NCBI GenBank assembly: GCA_021796315.1
Contig: JAJYOH010000060.1
Coordinates: forward strand, 1-17,007
From: Chloroflexota bacterium
Lineage (GTDB): Bacteria; Chloroflexota; Anaerolineae; Anaerolineales; Villigracilaceae
Direction: 5' to 3'
DNA: 17,007 nucleotides
Part shown: positions 14,052 to 17,007 of the stretch, piece after piece
How the letters are laid out: each line of letters starts with the position of its first letter
How positions within the stretch are numbered: position 1 is the stretch's first letter
The notes under the pieces: generated by a model
Seen by the model: only the letters and a program-made list of their open reading frames with translations
What the model was told of the DNA's origin: nothing
The model's database searches: none
Program-made: the position numbers and the translations under genes

Positions 14052-16808
14052 TTACAGCAAACCTAATTCGCGGGCGCGGGCGATGGCTTCGGTGCGGCTT
14101 TGAACTTGCAGTTTGTCAAAAATTTTGCGGTTATGCCCTTTGATCGTGTCTAGGGCCAGGAAAAGCCGCTCGCCAATCTCTCGATTCGAGAGTCCCTGGG
14201 CAATGAGCTGTAGTATTTTTAACTCGCGTTGGCTCAATGGGTCAATAAGGGGTTGGGTAGGAAGTAAATAAGGTTTTTCTTCGCTTTTTCGCTTCTCAGC
14301 TTCAAATGCTGCCAACAGCTTGTCTGTGTAGTCTGGCATGATTTCACGCGCGGAAGCTTCGCGAAGCAGTTGCATCATGCTTGAGCCTTCGTCAAGGAAC
14401 ATGCGGATGTAGCCCTCCGGCTCGGCCAACGCAAGAGCATGTTGCAAAGGCAAAAGAGCAGCCGGGAGATCACCCTGCGTGTGATAAGCAAGCGCCTGCA
14501 ATACCAGAATTTCGATCACACTTCCCTTCCTCCCGCCTTCTTCCGCTGCTTTCAGCAGACGCTCCAACAGTCCCATTACCTCGGAAACGGAGCCATCTGC
14601 ATGGTCGCTTTGATAGCGGGCCAGGAGCACCCTGGCTAGGGTGATGTGATCGAACTCGTGCAGGTAGCTGAGTTCGTTTTCAACGGACAGGCCCTGCTCA
14701 TGCGCCCAGCCCAGGGCTTCACCCAACCGACCCTGGACCACCCACACCCGTGTCTTCCGCGCCGCGATCGGACGCACATTCGGGGAAAAGTTACCATCGT
14801 ATACGCGCTCGGCCTGGTCGAGCAGTTCGAGCGCGCCATCCAGATCGCCTTGGGCCTCTCGTATGCGCGCCATCGCCGCGCACCAGCGATACGGGTTTTG
14901 CGGCATCCCAGCAAGCTCACCCAGAGATTGGCTCGTGATCAGGTGCTGCGTGGCAATCTCCAGATCGTTATGCTCATGGTGAAGGGCGCTCATGCCCACA
15001 TACATATCTGCCGCTCCCCGCACGCCAAGCGCTGGCGCGCCCGGCTCCGTCGCCCACTGCAATCCCCGCGCATAGGTGGCCATTGCCTCGTGGAGACAGC
15101 CTTGCGTAATCTGTATATCCGCCAGGACGATGGAGCCGCCGATGGCCGAAGAGATGTACCCGGCCCGCCGCACATTCTCCATGCCATCGGCAGTCATCCG
15201 GCGGGCGGCCTCAAGGTCCCCGCTCGTCCATGCAACGAGACCAAGTTGCGAGGCTGCCCCACCGAGCATCAGATAATCGTCCTTCGGTGCGAGATCAAGC
15301 AACCGTCGAGCGTTTTTCGCGGTCTCGGGCATATCGCCGCGGGCCAGAGCCTTCGCGGCACGGAGAAGGGCGATCATACCCGGCAGACGGCGAAATTCCT
15401 CTTCGTCCACGACGACCATCCCCGCCGTGTCGGCCGGCGTGTCCAGCCATCGTTCGGCGTCCCGCAGTCGAGGCTCCACGCCCTCGACCTCGCCGCCACC
15501 AAATAATGCGAAAGCATAGGCAACGCTGAGCACCGGCCTGAAGTGAACCAGCTCGTCGGGGATTGCCTTTAGCCAGCCAAGCTCCGTGACTGTGCCTCCC
15601 TGTCTACTCCTGCGCATTTCTGGCTCTGCCAGTTCGATCAGGGTCGCCGCTCGCTCGAAATCCTCAGCGGCCAGCGCGTGGCGGATCGCATTGTCCGTCG
15701 AACCATTATGCTCGTACCACTCGCTCGCGCGCCGGTGCAGGGCAGAACCCTGATCGGGTTGCTCCGCCATTAAGTGCATATGAAGAACATCGGCAAAAAG
15801 ATGGTGATAGCGGTACCAGTGCCGCTCGTTGTCCAGGGGGACGATGAACAGGTTGGCGTGTTCGAGATATTCCAGGGTTTCTTGCCCGGAAGCAGAAGGG
15901 TCGAGCAGAACAGCATCACAAAGGGGTCCGCACAGGCGGTCAAGGATTGAAGTGCGCAGCAAGAAAGTCTGGATGCTTTCGGACTGCTGTCCCAGAACTT
16001 CTTCAACCAGATAGTCCAGCACGAAATGGTGGCTGCCAGTGAAAGATTTGATGAAGCCGGCGGCGTCTTGATGTCCCTGCATGGAAAGCGTGGCTAGTTG
16101 CAGGCCGGCAATCCAGCCTTCTGTGCGGGCTTCCAGTGCGGCGATGTTTTCTTCCGAGAGGTTTAGTCCCATCATCTGGTTGATAAATTCGGCGGCTTCG
16201 ACGGGGGTAAAACGCAAATTAGCGGCGCGCAGTTCGGTCAATTGACCGCGGGCGCGCAACCGGGCCAGGGGTAGATCTGGATCCTCGCGGGTGGCGATCA
16301 CCAAGTGCATCGGTGGCGGCAGGTGCTCAAGTAGAAAGGTGAGGGCATTGTCAACCGCTTTGGCATCAATCACGTGGTAGTCATCAAGGATGAGGATGAA
16401 ATGGTCCGAGATTGCGGTGATTTCATTGATCAGGGCTGTCAGAATCGATTCGATTGGCGGTGGTTGAGGGGATTGGAGCACACCTAACACCCCTGCTCCA
16501 ATATTCGTCGCAATCCCTTCGACTTTACTCAGGGCAAGCGTCTGCAAAGCTGCGATGAGGTAAGTTAGAAAGCGTATAGGGTCGTTATCCCCATCGTCCA
16601 ACGACAACCAAGCGACCGGTTGCCCGCAATTTACGACCCATTCGCTGACCAACGTGGTTTTTCCAAAGCCGGCGGAGGCAGAAACGAGAGTCAACTTGCG
16701 TCCCGAAGAGAGACCCTCGTTCAGCCGCTCGATCAGGCGGGGGCGGAGAACAATTTTAGGCCGAGGTGGGGGGATATAAAGTTTAGTGGCTAGAATTGGC
16801 GTGGACAT
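14052..16808 (-). CDS. LuxR-family transcriptional regulator, MalT-like STAND ATPase (LAL type)
   Basis: A 918-residue regulator. Residues 1-30 carry the family opening (MSTPILATKLYIPPPRP, then RLIERLN). The Walker A motif SASAGFGKTTL is at 43-53 and Walker B ILILDDY at about 137-143, making a STAND-class NTPase switch. A long middle region of helical repeats (TPR/MalT-like, about 350-830) is expected to sense a ligand. The C-terminus (853-918) is a LuxR-type helix-turn-helix: LSQRELKILQLIAQGLSNREIGERL, then TIKGHNRKIFDKLQV. In this class ATP and inducer binding drive oligomerisation and promoter activation. I chose the ATG at 16808, which matches the usual family start; a TTG at 16835 would add nine residues. 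It is not divergent from a target gene. The same-strand small protein and DUF4386 run just downstream are natural candidate targets, but this is inferred from position only. Confidence 0.92.
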   Translation of the reverse strand: MSTPILATKLYIPPPRPKIVLRPRLIERLNEGLSSGRKLTLVSASAGFGKTTLVSEWVVNCGQPVAWLSLDDGDNDPIRFLTYLIAALQTLALSKVEGIATNIGAGVLGVLQSPQPPPIESILTALINEITAISDHFILILDDYHVIDAKAVDNALTFLLEHLPPPMHLVIATREDPDLPLARLRARGQLTELRAANLRFTPVEAAEFINQMMGLNLSEENIAALEARTEGWIAGLQLATLSMQGHQDAAGFIKSFTGSHHFVLDYLVEEVLGQQSESIQTFLLRTSILDRLCGPLCDAVLLDPSASGQETLEYLEHANLFIVPLDNERHWYRYHHLFADVLHMHLMAEQPDQGSALHRRASEWYEHNGSTDNAIRHALAAEDFERAATLIELAEPEMRRSRQGGTVTELGWLKAIPDELVHFRPVLSVAYAFALFGGGEVEGVEPRLRDAERWLDTPADTAGMVVVDEEEFRRLPGMIALLRAAKALARGDMPETAKNARRLLDLAPKDDYLMLGGAASQLGLVAWTSGDLEAARRMTADGMENVRRAGYISSAIGGSIVLADIQITQGCLHEAMATYARGLQWATEPGAPALGVRGAADMYVGMSALHHEHNDLEIATQHLITSQSLGELAGMPQNPYRWCAAMARIREAQGDLDGALELLDQAERVYDGNFSPNVRPIAARKTRVWVVQGRLGEALGWAHEQGLSVENELSYLHEFDHITLARVLLARYQSDHADGSVSEVMGLLERLLKAAEEGGRKGSVIEILVLQALAYHTQGDLPAALLPLQHALALAEPEGYIRMFLDEGSSMMQLLREASAREIMPDYTDKLLAAFEAEKRKSEEKPYLLPTQPLIDPLSQRELKILQLIAQGLSNREIGERLFLALDTIKGHNRKIFDKLQVQSRTEAIARARELGLL

Positions 16809-16946
16809 GGATCCATTATAAAGCCCGCACTCCAAAATTCAATAAAGCAGGCTGGCCGAACTTTTTTAAAGTCGAGTAATACAGGAACGAGATTGCGATG
16901 AGCGCTGAAATATCTTCGAGTGGAGAGGCAAAGGTGGTCCGATTTT

Positions 16947-17007
16947 CGGCGTGATGTTGACGAATCCGCGGCGGGACGGAATGTTGAACCAAAGCTCTTT
17001 GCGAAAT
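16947..17007 (-). pseudogene. Truncated YjbQ-family (UPF0047) N-terminal scrap at right edge
   Basis: Reading the minus strand from base 17006, the frame gives FRKELWFNIPSRRGFVNITP, closely matching the conserved N-terminus of the YjbQ / secondary thiamine-phosphate synthase family. The expected continuation (an E-x-x-V helix, then the L-V-x-x-M-H-I strand) does not follow in any frame. Instead the frame continues as unrelated residues and stops near 16870. So only about the first 20 residues of a roughly 135-residue protein remain, and its start lies beyond the right edge. The 111 bases from 16836 to 16946 hold no other recognised gene. Confidence 0.55.

Noticed and set aside
14646..15506. 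Plus-strand open frame (286 codons) opposite the LuxR-family regulator
   Set aside because: The Arg/His/Pro-rich translation is typical of an antisense shadow, and the regulator frame is intact with motifs at both ends.
1..17007. CRISPR arrays, tRNA or rRNA genes, and insertion sequences
   Set aside because: No regularly spaced repeats, cloverleaf-like sequence, rRNA-conserved strings or transposase motifs were recognised on either strand.

Overview
The window looks like a chromosomal segment of a Chloroflexota bacterium, probably of the Anaerolineae. I infer this from three things: the archaeal-type HMG-CoA synthase/thiolase/DUF35 trio, a very large MalT/LAL-type LuxR regulator followed by a small conserved protein, and DUF4386 membrane proteins next to MDR oxidoreductases. 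No rRNA, tRNA, CRISPR array or transposase was seen. All taxonomy is inference from protein style.

Layout, left to right. Positions 1-226 (minus) hold the start of a membrane glycosyltransferase-like gene that runs off the left edge. Positions 335-2112 (minus) are a two-gene unit, a DMT/EamA transporter then a diacylglycerol-kinase-family lipid kinase, overlapping by 4 bases. A 309-base divergent region follows. Positions 2422-7307 (plus) carry an archaeal-type mevalonate-entry cluster: HMG-CoA synthase, thiolase and a DUF35 zinc-ribbon/OB protein. Between synthase and thiolase sits an A+T-richer type II restriction-modification pair (3521-5655), bounded by an 8-base direct repeat. Removing the segment between the repeat copies would restore a short HMGS-thiolase junction with its ribosome binding site.

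Positions 7525-13454 (minus) form a long, tightly packed run. In transcription order it is: DUF4386 protein, small membrane protein, DUF4386 protein, second small membrane protein, DUF4386 protein, two tandem MDR oxidoreductases, DUF333 lipoprotein. Several junctions are ATGA overlaps. The run grew by modular duplication: a leader of about 180-197 bases, including a 3'-terminal scrap of a DUF4386-like gene and the first ten codons of a small membrane protein, occurs twice in front of otherwise unrelated coding sequences. Upstream on the same strand are a 90-residue conserved protein and a 918-residue LuxR/MalT-like STAND regulator (14052-16808). The right edge holds a broken N-terminal scrap of a YjbQ-family gene, suggesting a rearrangement boundary.

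Two observations stand out. First, a restriction-modification cassette splits an operon whose products are expected to form one physical complex. Second, the thiolase of that complex lacks its nucleophilic cysteine (Gly83) and the histidine of the GHPxGATG motif (Phe333), whereas the HMG-CoA synthase keeps its Glu, Cys and His. The thiolase may therefore be a non-catalytic scaffold or have changed chemistry.
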